Origin: Massiliimalia sp050943535 | GTDB taxonomy: Bacteria; Bacillota; Clostridia; Oscillospirales; Ruminococcaceae | Direction: 5' to 3' | DNA length: 64,000 nt | Assembly: GCA_050943535.1 (NCBI GenBank) | Contig: JBMNPJ010000013.1 | Coordinates: forward strand, 6,291 to 70,290 | Shown: piece by piece, positions 18,056 through 27,094 of the stretch | How the letters are laid out: each line of letters starts with the position of its first letter | How positions within the stretch are numbered: the first letter of the stretch is position 1 | Program-made: the position numbers and the translations under genes | The notes under the pieces: generated by a model | The model's database searches: none | Seen by the model: only the letters and a program-made list of their open reading frames with translations | Told to the model about the DNA's origin: nothing

Positions 18056-19366
18056 ATGTGGGCAAATAAAAGTGTATTTTATCAAATCTATCCGCTGGGA
18101 TTCTGCGGTGCTCCCAAAGAAAATGACGGAGTAACTGTAAACCGTATTGGTCAGGTTTCCGACTGGATTGATCATATCAAAAAATTGGGCGCTGACGCCA
18201 TCTATTTTTCTCCTATTTTTGAATCTGACCGGCACGGGTACGACACCCGGGATTACAAAAAAATCGACTGCCGTCTAGGAACCAACGAGGATTTCAAAAA
18301 GGTGTGCGATGACCTGCACCATAATGGAATCCGGGTTGTGCTGGATGGCGTGTTTAACCATGTAGGACGGGGATTCTGGGCATTTCAGGATGTTCTCCAT
18401 AATCGAGAAAACTCTCCCTACAAAGACTGGTTTTACATTCACTTTGACGGAAATTCCAACTATAACGACGGCCTGTGGTATGAGGGCTGGGAAGGCCACT
18501 TTGAACTGGTAAAACTCAACTTAAAAAACCCACAGGTAGTGGACTATCTTCTGGACTGTGTCAAGGGATGGGTGGATGAATTTGACATTGACGGACTGCG
18601 TCTGGATGTGGCCTATTCTCTGGATCACGACTTTCTCCGGCGGCTGCGCAGTTTCTGCGACAGTTTAAAACCGGAATTTTTCCTGGTAGGGGAATTGCTC
18701 CACGGAGACTACAACCAGTTTGTCAACGACTCTATGCTTCACAGCGCCACAAACTATGAATGCTACAAGGGATTGTACTCCAGCTTTAACAGCATGAATC
18801 TGTTTGAAATCACCCACAGTCTGCTGCGGCAATTTGGTCCGGAAAATTGGACTTTGTACCGGGGCAAACATCTGTTGGGATTCGTGGACAATCACGATGT
18901 GACCCGAGTTGCCAGCATTCTGCAAAACGAGCGCCACCTGCCGCTAATCTACGGAATTTTATTTGGTATGCCGGCAATCCCCTGTGTTTACTACGGAAGT
19001 GAATGGGGCACAAAAGGCCGAAAAGAAGAAGGGGACGATGCCCTGCGGCCGCATTTTGAAGCTCCGCAGTGGAATGAGCTGTGTGATTGGGTGAGCCGTC
19101 TTGCCCATGCTCATAAACAAAGCCCTGCCCTGTGCTATGGCAGTTTCCGTTCTGTAGTGCTGACCAACAAGCAGGTGATTTTTGAACGAAAGACCGACGA
19201 AGAACGGGTATTGGTTGCTGTCAACGCAGACAGCGAACCGTATGTCGCCCATTTTGACGCAGGATGCGGTTTAGCAGAAGACCTGATCACCGGTGCAACC
19301 CATGATTTTGGAGGCGGCAGCGAACTTCCTCCTTACAGTGTTCAATACTGGAAAATGGAACGGTAA
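18056..19366 (+). CDS. Alpha-amylase family (GH13) glycosidase
   Basis: A 436-aa cytoplasmic enzyme with a (beta/alpha)8 barrel. Conserved regions are DGVFNHVG (residues 97-104), DGLRLDVAY with nucleophile Asp184, VGELL with acid/base Glu213, and FVDNHD with Asp281. It resembles compact maltogenic or cyclomaltodextrinase-like enzymes acting on alpha-glucans or maltodextrins. There is no signal peptide. The open frame extends 363 bases further upstream through the promoter and terminator, so ATG 18056, preceded by AGAGGGG, is the start. A short beta domain closes the protein. Confidence 0.9.
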   Translation: MWANKSVFYQIYPLGFCGAPKENDGVTVNRIGQVSDWIDHIKKLGADAIYFSPIFESDRHGYDTRDYKKIDCRLGTNEDFKKVCDDLHHNGIRVVLDGVFNHVGRGFWAFQDVLHNRENSPYKDWFYIHFDGNSNYNDGLWYEGWEGHFELVKLNLKNPQVVDYLLDCVKGWVDEFDIDGLRLDVAYSLDHDFLRRLRSFCDSLKPEFFLVGELLHGDYNQFVNDSMLHSATNYECYKGLYSSFNSMNLFEITHSLLRQFGPENWTLYRGKHLLGFVDNHDVTRVASILQNERHLPLIYGILFGMPAIPCVYYGSEWGTKGRKEEGDDALRPHFEAPQWNELCDWVSRLAHAHKQSPALCYGSFRSVVLTNKQVIFERKTDEERVLVAVNADSEPYVAHFDAGCGLAEDLITGATHDFGGGSELPPYSVQYWKMER

Positions 19367-19400
19367 TTGGAATCCCATCAAAAATAAATTAAAACATAAA

Positions 19401-19432
19401 AACAGCCCCTGCTCGATTGAGCAGGGGCTGTT
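19401..19432 (+). terminator. Hairpin after the GH13 gene
   Basis: A 14-bp stem AACAGCCCCTGCTC/GAGCAGGGGCTGTT with loop GATT. It has an A-rich left flank but no long T-tract on the right, so it may also work as a terminator for the opposite strand. Confidence 0.65.
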
Positions 19433-19449
19433 CAGCCTGTCGATAAGGT

Positions 19450-19910
19450 ATATTGCAACAAAAAGTTGCACAAATTTTTTATTTTTGGGATTCCAAAGGG
19501 CTGTGAGGTCCTTTGGCCGTCGGAGACAAATTTTTAAATTTTTTTCATGTGGGCTTACGGCGGACAGTGTCCGCTGACCACACCTGCACCATTTCTTTTG
19601 ATGGCCAAAAGAAATGGAAAGAAAAGGCCACCAGAGGGGCGTCCTCCTGGGATATCTAGTTAGTCGGCCAGCCCCTCTGGACACCCCAAGTACAGTTTGC
19701 ACATCTGTACCAAACGGCTATTTGTGCAATTGCGCTGCGGCGCTTCGCCGGCGGCGTAGGCGGTTTTCACCGAACATTGTCCGGCCACCTGCGGTGGGGC
19801 ACTGACACTACGTTCGTGTCCTGTCAGCTGAGAGGAAACTACTCGATATTTACACACCACTGACAAGGTTCGTGCCATAGGCCATTAGCACCGGACATTG
19901 TCCGGTGGCG
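19450..19910. repeat. Dispersed intergenic repeat block, module R1
   Basis: Non-coding. R1 spans about 19549-19827. Hairpins: GCGGACA/TGTCCGC (near 19560-19574), CCATTTCTTTTG/CAAAAGAAATGG (19589-19617) and CCAGAGGGGC/GCCCCTCTGG (19631-19680). Compared with the copy at 4796-4824, the second stem differs at two base pairs and both changes are compensated. A core motif is at 19804-19827. Further GC-rich arms reach the DUF2344 stop. Confidence 0.75.
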
Positions 19911-20630
19911 TCAGCAGAACGCTTCCCCGTTTTCCATGTAAACCTGTTTTCGCAGTACTTTTACCTGAATGGACTCTGCAAAATCCGGATGCTGCTGTAA
20001 AAAGCAGTCGGTGAGCAGGGTAGGATTAATATTTTTCTGTCCTGCAGAAAAATATCCGGTGTACACTACACTTCCCGGTTCTTCAGTTTTGGACACCATC
20101 TCAAAATCAGGACGGATATCCACTTCTTTGGGGCCTTTTTTGGTGCGCTTCATCACCAAAATAGATTCCTGCTCAATAAACCCGTCAAAGGCTTTCCCTG
20201 CCTCGCCAGCTTGCTCCCCGGCCAGTGTAATCTGATACAATGCTTTGACAATGGTCTGGGGTTTATTCTGCTGCAATGCTGCCCGAAGTACTCGAATGTC
20301 CGGCGGAAGCACCTGATTCAGCCGGTTTTTCATCTCTTCAAAATCCATGGGGACAGTCAGACGCAGATCCATGACCTCACATTCACTCTCATACCCCAGT
20401 GCCAGAGGCAGAGCAAAAGAAAGATACATATGGGGATTAAATCCCTGAGAATACCATACTGGAATCCCCGCCCGTTTTAAAGCACGCTGCATACAGCGGG
20501 TGAAATCCAGATGAGAAATATATTTAGCCCGTCCTTTTTTCTCGTAAAACACCCGAACATTGGGCATCTGCTGAATCAGACGGTTGTTTTCCGCGGTGTT
20601 CATCGCATTCGCCTGGGAATTATTCAACAC
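19911..20630 (-). CDS. DUF2344 / TIGR03936 family protein
   Basis: A 239-aa protein. The core begins at MPNVRVFYEKKGRAKYISHLDFTRCMQRALKRAGIPV, and YSQGFNPHMYLSFALPLALGYESECEVMDL is the family signature. It is nearly always encoded beside or fused to the TIGR03960 radical SAM protein, as here; the joint function is not established. The longest frame starts at 20711, deep inside the upstream gene. GTG 20630, with AAGGAGG 5-6 bases upstream and overlapping the radical SAM stop, is the likely start. Confidence 0.85.
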   Translation of the reverse strand: MLNNSQANAMNTAENNRLIQQMPNVRVFYEKKGRAKYISHLDFTRCMQRALKRAGIPVWYSQGFNPHMYLSFALPLALGYESECEVMDLRLTVPMDFEEMKNRLNQVLPPDIRVLRAALQQNKPQTIVKALYQITLAGEQAGEAGKAFDGFIEQESILVMKRTKKGPKEVDIRPDFEMVSKTEEPGSVVYTGYFSAGQKNINPTLLTDCFLQQHPDFAESIQVKVLRKQVYMENGEAFC

Positions 20631-22464
20631 ATTTCCCTCCTTTTCGCTCCAACAGCCGGTTGGCTCCGCATCCGGCGCACTGTTCCCGACAGTTTGGGGT
20701 TGTCTGGGCATTGGTTGCCCGCTCCCATTCCCGCCACAGGAATTCTTCGCTTACTCCGTAGTCCATGTGACTCCACGGGAAAACTTCGCCTTTTTCCCGG
20801 TGACGGTTTGCATAAAATTCTACAGTCAAGCCGCATTCTTCCATGGCTTCCAGCCAGCGGTCAAAATAAAAGTGCTCGTCCCAGCTGTCAAAATAGCAGC
20901 CCTTTTTCCATGCCCGGTATACCACATCGCACAGACGCCGGTCCCCTCTGGCAAATACCGCTTCCAGTACAGAAGTTTTGCTAGCGTGATATTTAAAGGA
21001 AATTTTCCGGGAACGAATATGGTCTTTCATATGCATCTGTTTTTCTACGATGGTATCCAGATCATCCTGCCCAAACCACTGGAACGGTGTAAACGGTTTC
21101 GGCACAAAGGTAGAAACGGATACCGTTACATTCACCCCTCTGCCTTTGGGTCTGCCCGGCATATTGTAGTAAAGGTCTACAATCTTCTGCGCCAGGTCAA
21201 TGATTCCTTCGCAGTCTTCCATGGTCTCGGTAGGAAGCCCCAGCATAAAGTACAGTTTTACGCCGGTATATCCCCCTTCAAAGGCAATCTGGCAGGAAGA
21301 AAAGATATCTTCTTCGGTTACGTTTTTATTAATCACATCCCGCATCCGCTGGGTTCCTGCTTCCGGCGCAAAGGTAAGGCCGCTTTTGCGCACCTTTTTC
21401 ACCTTTTCCAATAATTCCTCAGAAAAGTTGTCGATCCGCAGAGAAGGCAGGGAAAGGTTTACTTTGTTGTCCACAGAATAATCGATCATATCATCCAGCA
21501 ATTCTGCAATGCCGGAATAGTCGGAGGTACTCAGGGAGGACAGGGAAATTTCCTCATATCCGGTAGAAGCGCACAAGTCTTTTCCCTGTGAGCACAGTAC
21601 CTGAGGATTCTTTTCCCGCAAAGGCCGGTAAATAAAGCCTGCCTGGCAGAAACGGCATCCTCGGATGCATCCCCGCATCAATTCTACCATAGCGCGGTCA
21701 TGAACTGCTTCCACAAAAGGCACCACAAATTTGTCAGGGTAGTAAGTTTTGCTCATATCCTGAATAATCCGTTTTTTCACCTTTGCCGGTGCGCCATGAG
21801 TCGGGGTAATTTCTTTTACCCTGCCGTCTTCATGGTAGGTTACCTGATAAAAAGCAGGCACATAAATGCCTTCAATCTGGCACGCCTGTTCCAAAAATTG
21901 TTCTTTGCTCCAGCCTTCCAGCTTGGCTTTGCGGTACAGATCGGTGAGCTCTACAATAACCTCTTCCCCTTCACCGGGCATAAACAGATCCACAAATTCC
22001 GCAATGGGTTCCGGGTTGCAGGCACAAGGGCCCCCAGCCACTACCAGATTTTTTAAATCCGGACGGTCTTTGGCATATACCGGGATTCCGCCCAGATCCA
22101 GCATATTCAGAATATTGGTGAAGGAAAGCTCATACTGTAGGGTAAACCCGATGATATCAAAATCGGATAAGGGGTCAAAACTTTCCAGTCCGTACAAGGC
22201 GATCCCGTTTTCCCGCATTTTTTCTTCCATGTCGGTCCAAGGGGCAAACACCCGCTCGCACCAGCAGTAGTCCTGCTCGTTGAGCAAACCGTAAAGAATC
22301 TTCATCCCCAAATGGGACATCCCAATTTCATAGGTATCCGGAAAACAAAAGGCAAACCGTACATCCACCTTATTTTTATCTTTCATCACACTGTTGACTT
22401 CTCCGCCCACATAGCGTCCGGGCTTTTCTACATCCAACAGGATTTTTTCCAGCTTTTCGTTCAA
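20620..22464 (-). CDS. TIGR03960 family B12-binding/radical SAM protein
   Basis: A 614-aa protein. The N-terminus (NEKLEKILLDVEKPGRYVGGE) and a B12-binding-like domain are followed by a radical SAM domain with ELMRGCIRGCRFCQAGFIYR (CxxxCxxC). A C-terminal cluster of Cys (CREQCAGCGANR) is at the end. The reaction is unknown; the family pairs with DUF2344. The likely start is TTG 22464 with AAAAGGAAG 7 bases ahead; the longer frame to 22512 is less likely. It sits third in the rlmB operon. Confidence 0.88.
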   Translation of the reverse strand: MNEKLEKILLDVEKPGRYVGGEVNSVMKDKNKVDVRFAFCFPDTYEIGMSHLGMKILYGLLNEQDYCWCERVFAPWTDMEEKMRENGIALYGLESFDPLSDFDIIGFTLQYELSFTNILNMLDLGGIPVYAKDRPDLKNLVVAGGPCACNPEPIAEFVDLFMPGEGEEVIVELTDLYRKAKLEGWSKEQFLEQACQIEGIYVPAFYQVTYHEDGRVKEITPTHGAPAKVKKRIIQDMSKTYYPDKFVVPFVEAVHDRAMVELMRGCIRGCRFCQAGFIYRPLREKNPQVLCSQGKDLCASTGYEEISLSSLSTSDYSGIAELLDDMIDYSVDNKVNLSLPSLRIDNFSEELLEKVKKVRKSGLTFAPEAGTQRMRDVINKNVTEEDIFSSCQIAFEGGYTGVKLYFMLGLPTETMEDCEGIIDLAQKIVDLYYNMPGRPKGRGVNVTVSVSTFVPKPFTPFQWFGQDDLDTIVEKQMHMKDHIRSRKISFKYHASKTSVLEAVFARGDRRLCDVVYRAWKKGCYFDSWDEHFYFDRWLEAMEECGLTVEFYANRHREKGEVFPWSHMDYGVSEEFLWREWERATNAQTTPNCREQCAGCGANRLLERKGGKCVE

Positions 22465-22571
22465 AATTCCACTTCCTTTTCCACGAATGGTTGATAACGG
22501 GGAGTAGCGCAAAATATCGCGTCACTCCCCCAAATCTTTGTCATCGATTGATTTTCTGATGGACTCTGCCG

Positions 22572-25187
22572 TTATTCCGACAAACGATAGCACTTTTGCA
22601 CCAAAAGGCTTACCAGCAGCGCCGCAATCTCATAAACACACAGCACAAAATTGGTCAGCTGGTCAATGCTTGCCAGCAAGGTAAAGGCGGCAAACAACAA
22701 AAGCGCCACTCCAATGGAAACAAAGTTCACCAGCATTCCCAGACGGATCGGTTTTCCCAGCCGTTTGGCGTACAGGAATGAATACAGGTACGCCGGTAAA
22801 GTCCCGTTGTTGGACACTGCGCCGTTGGCGCTTTCCTTGGTCTGGGACATTTCCTTGGTTTCTTTATATAGTCTGGATGGAATCACCCGGAAAGAATTTT
22901 CCGGCATCCGGAAGACCCGTCCCAATTCTGCCGCGGTTAAAAAGGGATCTACTGTTTTAATCACGCAGACTGCATTGTTGTTGTAAACATCTACCAGCAT
23001 GTCCCGAATCTCTTCATCGGCTGTGATCCCAAAGACAAATACTGCACCCAGCTCTCCTTCGGTGGAGAAGTATACCAGATTCTTATTCTGCTCGCGGTAT
23101 TTCTGCTCAAACCGTTCGCTGGGTACCCGAACATTGTGGTTAATCATCATTTCCCGGGAACCGATCAGCACCCGGCGGTTTCCCAGCCATGCGGAAATCC
23201 CCATACCGTCTTCATAAATCACCGTGTCCACAGGATCCAGATACTCTTTTTTCTGGTTGCAGATATTTAAAAACACATCACTGAGGATACTCTTGGTTTC
23301 ACACAGAACACTGGCCGTATCCTGAATGACATGAGCAATATTGGTAAAGGTATTGATGCTGTACAGCACCACGTTTTTTGCCGGGAATAAATCCCCTGCG
23401 TTAATCAGTGCCGCATTGATATCGCTGCAGTTGTCTACTGCGTTGTATCCCAGCACAGCTCCTCCCATCCTGGAAATCAGTTTGGAGCACCGAAGCAGCG
23501 GATAATTGACCACAAACAAATTGACCGAACCGGCTCCTGCCAGCAAAATTCCGGTCAGCGCCGTAAACGCCATAAACATGTCGTATCCCATGACGAGAGC
23601 AATCACAGCCACCAATAGCCCCACGCCGCATACCACAGGAACCGTATATTTGGCAATATAGTCGGTTAAATCTTCACTGAAAGACTCGGTAAAAAACTGG
23701 GAGAGAAACGGCGTCTTTTTATTATATACTAGACAGGGGTCTTCTTCCCCATTTCCCCGCACAAAGTCCTCAGCCATAACCTGATTATCCATCACCGTGA
23801 CAGAATACTTTTCTCCATCACCGGATACAAACTGAAAATTCCGCTGAATCCGCTCCATGGCCATCAGCTTTCCGCATATCGCCAAAAGCAGAACCACAAA
23901 TAAAAGCGGGGTATACACCTGAACATAAGCACTGTTTACCGATTCTGGGGAGATGAGCAGCACTGCCTGAAAAATCACCATCATAGCAAACCCAATGCTG
24001 TAAAGGGAGTACCTGCCTGGCTTTTTATGAATCAGACGAAGCAGTCCATCTCGGATCATATCAAAACATACCACACCTGCTCCTATGGTCAGAACCAGGT
24101 TGATACAGCAGTAAGAAAAGGGACTTCTTAAAGGATCCAGCCAAATCACCGGATTTTCCACTTCCCGGGTATTGAGAAAGGTAATCAGTCCGGTCACCGC
24201 CAGCAAAGCCAGCAGTAAAATCCCTTTGATTTTTAAGGATCGTTTCAACTCGTGAATACACCGCTGAGCCAGATCCGTTTGTCCCGGAACATTGTATTCA
24301 CTCAGGCGGGTATCCGCAGATTCGACCATCTCTTCCTGAAGATTTTTCTTCCATTCACGAATATACCGGGAAGACAATTCCTGCATCTCTTCCGGCACCG
24401 GATTTTCTTCCACCACCGGAACTTCATCCGTAGGGGTTTCCCCGGGAACATAGGCTTTAATCGGCCCCTGCTGAATCACCCGGGTAGCCTCTTGGCCTTT
24501 TTCCTGCTGAGCGTCCATTTCCGGCTGATCCGCCTGAGATGGGGCAGCCGCTTCTGCTGCCGGTTCATTGGGAATTTCCTGGGTGGATTCCATCCCCTCA
24601 GAAAGAGGCTTTTGAGTCTCTTCCGGTTCTGGTTCCGGATCCGGTTCCATTTTTCCCGCTGACATGACCTGATCCGGGATGACCTCTACCTTGGGAGAAT
24701 TCAGTTCGGTTTTCAGCGTAAAATTCTGTACCGCTTTTTCCCGGTTCTTTTTCAAAGTCATATATTTTAAATGGGTATTGTGCAGTGCTTGTTTTTTCTC
24801 TGCATCCTCATCCACAGGAACCGGAGATTCCGGTTGCTGCGGTGCAGGCACGGTTTCCCCATCCTGTTCTGCTTTGGGTGGCACACTGCCCGGTCCCCCA
24901 GGAGCAGGCACCGCATAAGGAGAAGCTCCCAAAGGCGCTGCCGGTGTGTGTGCATCCTCAGCCTCTGCCGGTTCCCCCGGTGTACTGACCGTTACAGAAG
25001 ATTCTGATTTTTGCGGATCCACTTCGGACTGCGGAGTCTGGTTTTCCAGATTGCCATACACCTGTTTTAATAAAATATTGGTATCATATTTTTTTAGCTT
25101 TTCTTCATACCGCTCATCTTCCACTTCAGAAAGTTCGGTGGTCAGCTGGTCTAAAATATCATCGATGTTTGACCCGTCTCTGGGCAT
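22572..25187 (-). CDS. Degenerate P-type ATPase-like membrane protein with long acidic/proline-rich N-terminus
   Basis: An 871-aa protein. Residues 1-310 are low-complexity (Pro, Glu, Ala rich) and probably disordered. About eight transmembrane segments follow. The second half matches a P1-type ATPase in layout. The membrane helices at 515-560 correspond to the CPC region (AGAGSVNLFVVNYPLLRC). Residues 598-604 (GDLFPAK) sit where DKTGT is expected. GMGISAWLGNRRVLIGSREMM (661-681) resembles the nucleotide-binding domain, and AVCVIKTVDPFLTAAELGRVF (739-759) the TGDN region. DKTGT, TGES and GDGxND are all missing, so ATP-driven transport is unlikely. ATG 25187 has GGGGGAGAG upstream. Function unknown. 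Confidence 0.7.
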   Translation of the reverse strand: MPRDGSNIDDILDQLTTELSEVEDERYEEKLKKYDTNILLKQVYGNLENQTPQSEVDPQKSESSVTVSTPGEPAEAEDAHTPAAPLGASPYAVPAPGGPGSVPPKAEQDGETVPAPQQPESPVPVDEDAEKKQALHNTHLKYMTLKKNREKAVQNFTLKTELNSPKVEVIPDQVMSAGKMEPDPEPEPEETQKPLSEGMESTQEIPNEPAAEAAAPSQADQPEMDAQQEKGQEATRVIQQGPIKAYVPGETPTDEVPVVEENPVPEEMQELSSRYIREWKKNLQEEMVESADTRLSEYNVPGQTDLAQRCIHELKRSLKIKGILLLALLAVTGLITFLNTREVENPVIWLDPLRSPFSYCCINLVLTIGAGVVCFDMIRDGLLRLIHKKPGRYSLYSIGFAMMVIFQAVLLISPESVNSAYVQVYTPLLFVVLLLAICGKLMAMERIQRNFQFVSGDGEKYSVTVMDNQVMAEDFVRGNGEEDPCLVYNKKTPFLSQFFTESFSEDLTDYIAKYTVPVVCGVGLLVAVIALVMGYDMFMAFTALTGILLAGAGSVNLFVVNYPLLRCSKLISRMGGAVLGYNAVDNCSDINAALINAGDLFPAKNVVLYSINTFTNIAHVIQDTASVLCETKSILSDVFLNICNQKKEYLDPVDTVIYEDGMGISAWLGNRRVLIGSREMMINHNVRVPSERFEQKYREQNKNLVYFSTEGELGAVFVFGITADEEIRDMLVDVYNNNAVCVIKTVDPFLTAAELGRVFRMPENSFRVIPSRLYKETKEMSQTKESANGAVSNNGTLPAYLYSFLYAKRLGKPIRLGMLVNFVSIGVALLLFAAFTLLASIDQLTNFVLCVYEIAALLVSLLVQKCYRLSE

Positions 25188-25216
25188 GATAAAATCTCTC
25201 CCCCTCCGTTATGGAA

Positions 25217-26053
25217 TTATTTTGCCTGCAGCCCCAATCTCTGCCGGGAAATTTCGTACATTAAAATTCCAGCGGCTACAGAAGCATTTAAAGAATTAAT
25301 CTGTCCGTTCATGGGCAGACTGACTACAAAATCAGATTGTTCTTTGACAATACGAGAAACCCCTCTGCCTTCAGAACCAATAACCAAAGCCACACCGCCC
25401 CGATAATCGGTTTGACACCATGGGGTTCCGTCCATATCTGCAGAATAAACCCATACGCCTTCTTTTTTCAGGGTTTCAATTGCCTGGGTTAAATTTGCGA
25501 CCCGGCATACAGGCACCACGCTGGCTGCCCCTGCAGAGGTCTTGTACACCACCTGGGTCAGGCTGGCACTTCTCCGTTTAGGGATAACCACCCCATGCAC
25601 CCCTACTGCTTCTGCAGTACGAATGATTGCACCCAGATTGTGGGGGTCTTCAATTTCGTCACAGATTACCACAAAAGGCGCTTCGTTCCGTTCCTCGGCA
25701 ATCTTTAAAATATCTTCCAGTTCCACATATTCCGCTACGCTGGCAACTGCTACCACACCTTGATGGTTGACACCGCCGCTGAGGGAATCCAGTTTCTGCT
25801 GGGTTACCGTTTTTATCACAATTTTCTTTTCTTTTGCCAGTGCAATAATCCGGCTCATACTTCCGCCAGTGGCGGTCTGGAGCAAATAAATTACATCAAT
25901 TTGACGATCGGTGCGCAGCACTTCCATGACGGCATTTCTGCCTGCAATGACATCGCTGCGAGCCTCTGCCGGTTCTCTGTGTTCACTGCGGTTTTGCCGT
26001 TTGCCGTTATATTTTTCTCCAGTATTTTTTCTTCCCTGTTTTTGATATTCCAA
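25217..26053 (-). CDS. rlmB: 23S rRNA (guanosine-2'-O-)-methyltransferase RlmB family
   Basis: A 278-aa SPOUT methyltransferase of the TrmH/RlmB group. An N-terminal RNA-binding domain (VIAGRNAVMEVLRTDRQIDVIYLL) precedes the catalytic knot, with DEIEDPHNLGAIIRTAEAVGVHGVVIPKR, LVIGSEGRGVSRIVKEQSD and INSLNASVAAGILMYEISRQR as SPOUT motifs 1-3. It would 2'-O-methylate a guanosine in 23S rRNA. It starts at TTG 26053 with AAAAGGAAG 6 bases ahead; the first 30 residues are basic and not conserved. It is the first gene of the four-gene operon. Confidence 0.9.
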   Translation of the reverse strand: MEYQKQGRKNTGEKYNGKRQNRSEHREPAEARSDVIAGRNAVMEVLRTDRQIDVIYLLQTATGGSMSRIIALAKEKKIVIKTVTQQKLDSLSGGVNHQGVVAVASVAEYVELEDILKIAEERNEAPFVVICDEIEDPHNLGAIIRTAEAVGVHGVVIPKRRSASLTQVVYKTSAGAASVVPVCRVANLTQAIETLKKEGVWVYSADMDGTPWCQTDYRGGVALVIGSEGRGVSRIVKEQSDFVVSLPMNGQINSLNASVAAGILMYEISRQRLGLQAK

Positions 26054-26331
26054 ATCAATCTTCCTTTTCCAAAATCCTATAAAACAAATCCTATTTTATT
26101 TTCATAAAGCCTGCAAAAATCACCTTTTCAGGCAATAAATCCCTTTTTTAGAGACAAAATTTCTATTAAAGCTTATTATACCATACCTGCGACAAAAATG
26201 CACTCATTTTGTTCCAGGATTTTCTGGAAAGAAATCCCTCAAAAATATAAAATTTGCATCGTAGAAAATCTGTTTTCCCCTCTCTTTGAAATGGAAAAGG
26301 ATCTTTTGTGGCTCTGCCGTCTTACGCCTGT

Positions 26332-26376
26332 CTTTCAAAATGCAGGATTATATTCTCGATTCCTGCATTTTGAAAG
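26332..26376. repeat. Perfect 16-bp inverted repeat
   Basis: CTTTCAAAATGCAGGA (26332-26347) and its exact complement (26361-26376) are separated by 13 bases. No T-tract follows. It lies in a 700-bp gene-free region between rlmB and the small gene at 26758. Confidence 0.7.
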
Positions 26377-26489
26377 CAGTGATTTTTCACCTTCCCCATT
26401 TCAGGAAATACTATATCTTGTAGTGCCCCGAAAATACATTTTCTTCAAAAAATCGGGATATACTCTTTGTATGTGTCAATTTGTAAATT

Positions 26490-26608
26490 TTTTCAACATT
26501 TTCATTTTCCACTTTTCCTTGGGGAAAATATGGTGTTTTCCACACTTTCCACTGTGTTTTCAACAACAAATAAAATTTCTTTCCACATTTTCCACCGGGT
26601 TTTCAACA
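26490..26608 (+). other. Cluster of DnaA-box-like 9-mers
   Basis: Eight same-strand 9-mers close to TTATCCACA start at 26490, 26505, 26536, 26545, 26557, 26579, 26588 and 26600 (forms TTTTCCACA, TTTTCAACA, CTTTCCACA, TTTTCCACT/C). The triplets at 26536/26545/26557 and 26579/26588/26600 have identical 9 and 12 base steps, so a three-box unit is duplicated. AT-rich DNA follows. It looks like a Firmicute replication-origin box array, but no dnaA or dnaN is next to it. Confidence 0.5.
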
Positions 26609-26757
26609 GGAATCTTTTGAAAAAATTTTTACAGTTTGTATATTTCCCGCTTTTCGGGGCATCCTTCTTCTTGTAGATGGAAGTTTTTTCCTAAAAGAAT
26701 GTTTCCCCTGCATTTTCAGAAAAAAACTCCGCAAAAAACAGGAAAGAAGGCTGCAAA

Positions 26758-27021
26758 TTGATACGAGGCGTAAATAAAAACATTATTGAAGTACTCAACC
26801 CAGAGGACGAATACTTTGAAAAAATTATCTTTTTTCTCAACCCCAATACCCAGGCAGAGCAAACACTGCTTTCCAGCAAAACAGACGAATATGTGACGCG
26901 TCTTTCCAACCAGGTAAAGCACCGAGGCGCCTCCTTTCACAGGCTGCGTTCGGTTTTATCACTGGGTGCTGCAGCCGGTTTAGGCGCAGCAGCAGTTTAC
27001 TGCGCACAATGGCTTTTATAA
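26758..27021 (+). CDS. Small protein of unknown function with C-terminal hydrophobic segment
   Basis: An 87-aa protein. It starts at TTG 26758 with AGAAGG 7 bases ahead. The N-terminal part (RGVNKNIIEVLNPEDEYFEKIIFFLNP) is well structured, a basic linker follows, and residues about 65-87 (VLSLGAAAGLGAAAVYCAQWLL) form one membrane segment. It is probably tail-anchored. I do not recognise the family with certainty. It is the first gene after the DnaA-box-like cluster and ends in a strong terminator. Confidence 0.65.
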   Translation: MIRGVNKNIIEVLNPEDEYFEKIIFFLNPNTQAEQTLLSSKTDEYVTRLSNQVKHRGASFHRLRSVLSLGAAAGLGAAAVYCAQWLL

Positions 27022-27024
27022 AAC

Positions 27025-27067
27025 AAACTGAGACTGCCGCAAACAATGTTTGCGGCAGTCTCAGTTT
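27025..27067. terminator. Bidirectional terminator
   Basis: A perfect stem of about 19 bp (AAACTGAGACTGCCGCAAA with its complement) with a CAATG loop. It lies between the convergent small gene and the DUF6062 gene. Confidence 0.8.
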
Positions 27068-27094
27068 ATAGAGAAAGAATCTATTAAGAAAAAA

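Noticed and set aside
26198..26676. Plus-strand ORFs of 140 and 69 codons upstream of the small gene
   Set aside because: Phe/Cys/Ser-rich translation of T-rich DNA crossing the palindrome and the DnaA-box-like cluster; no ribosome binding site.
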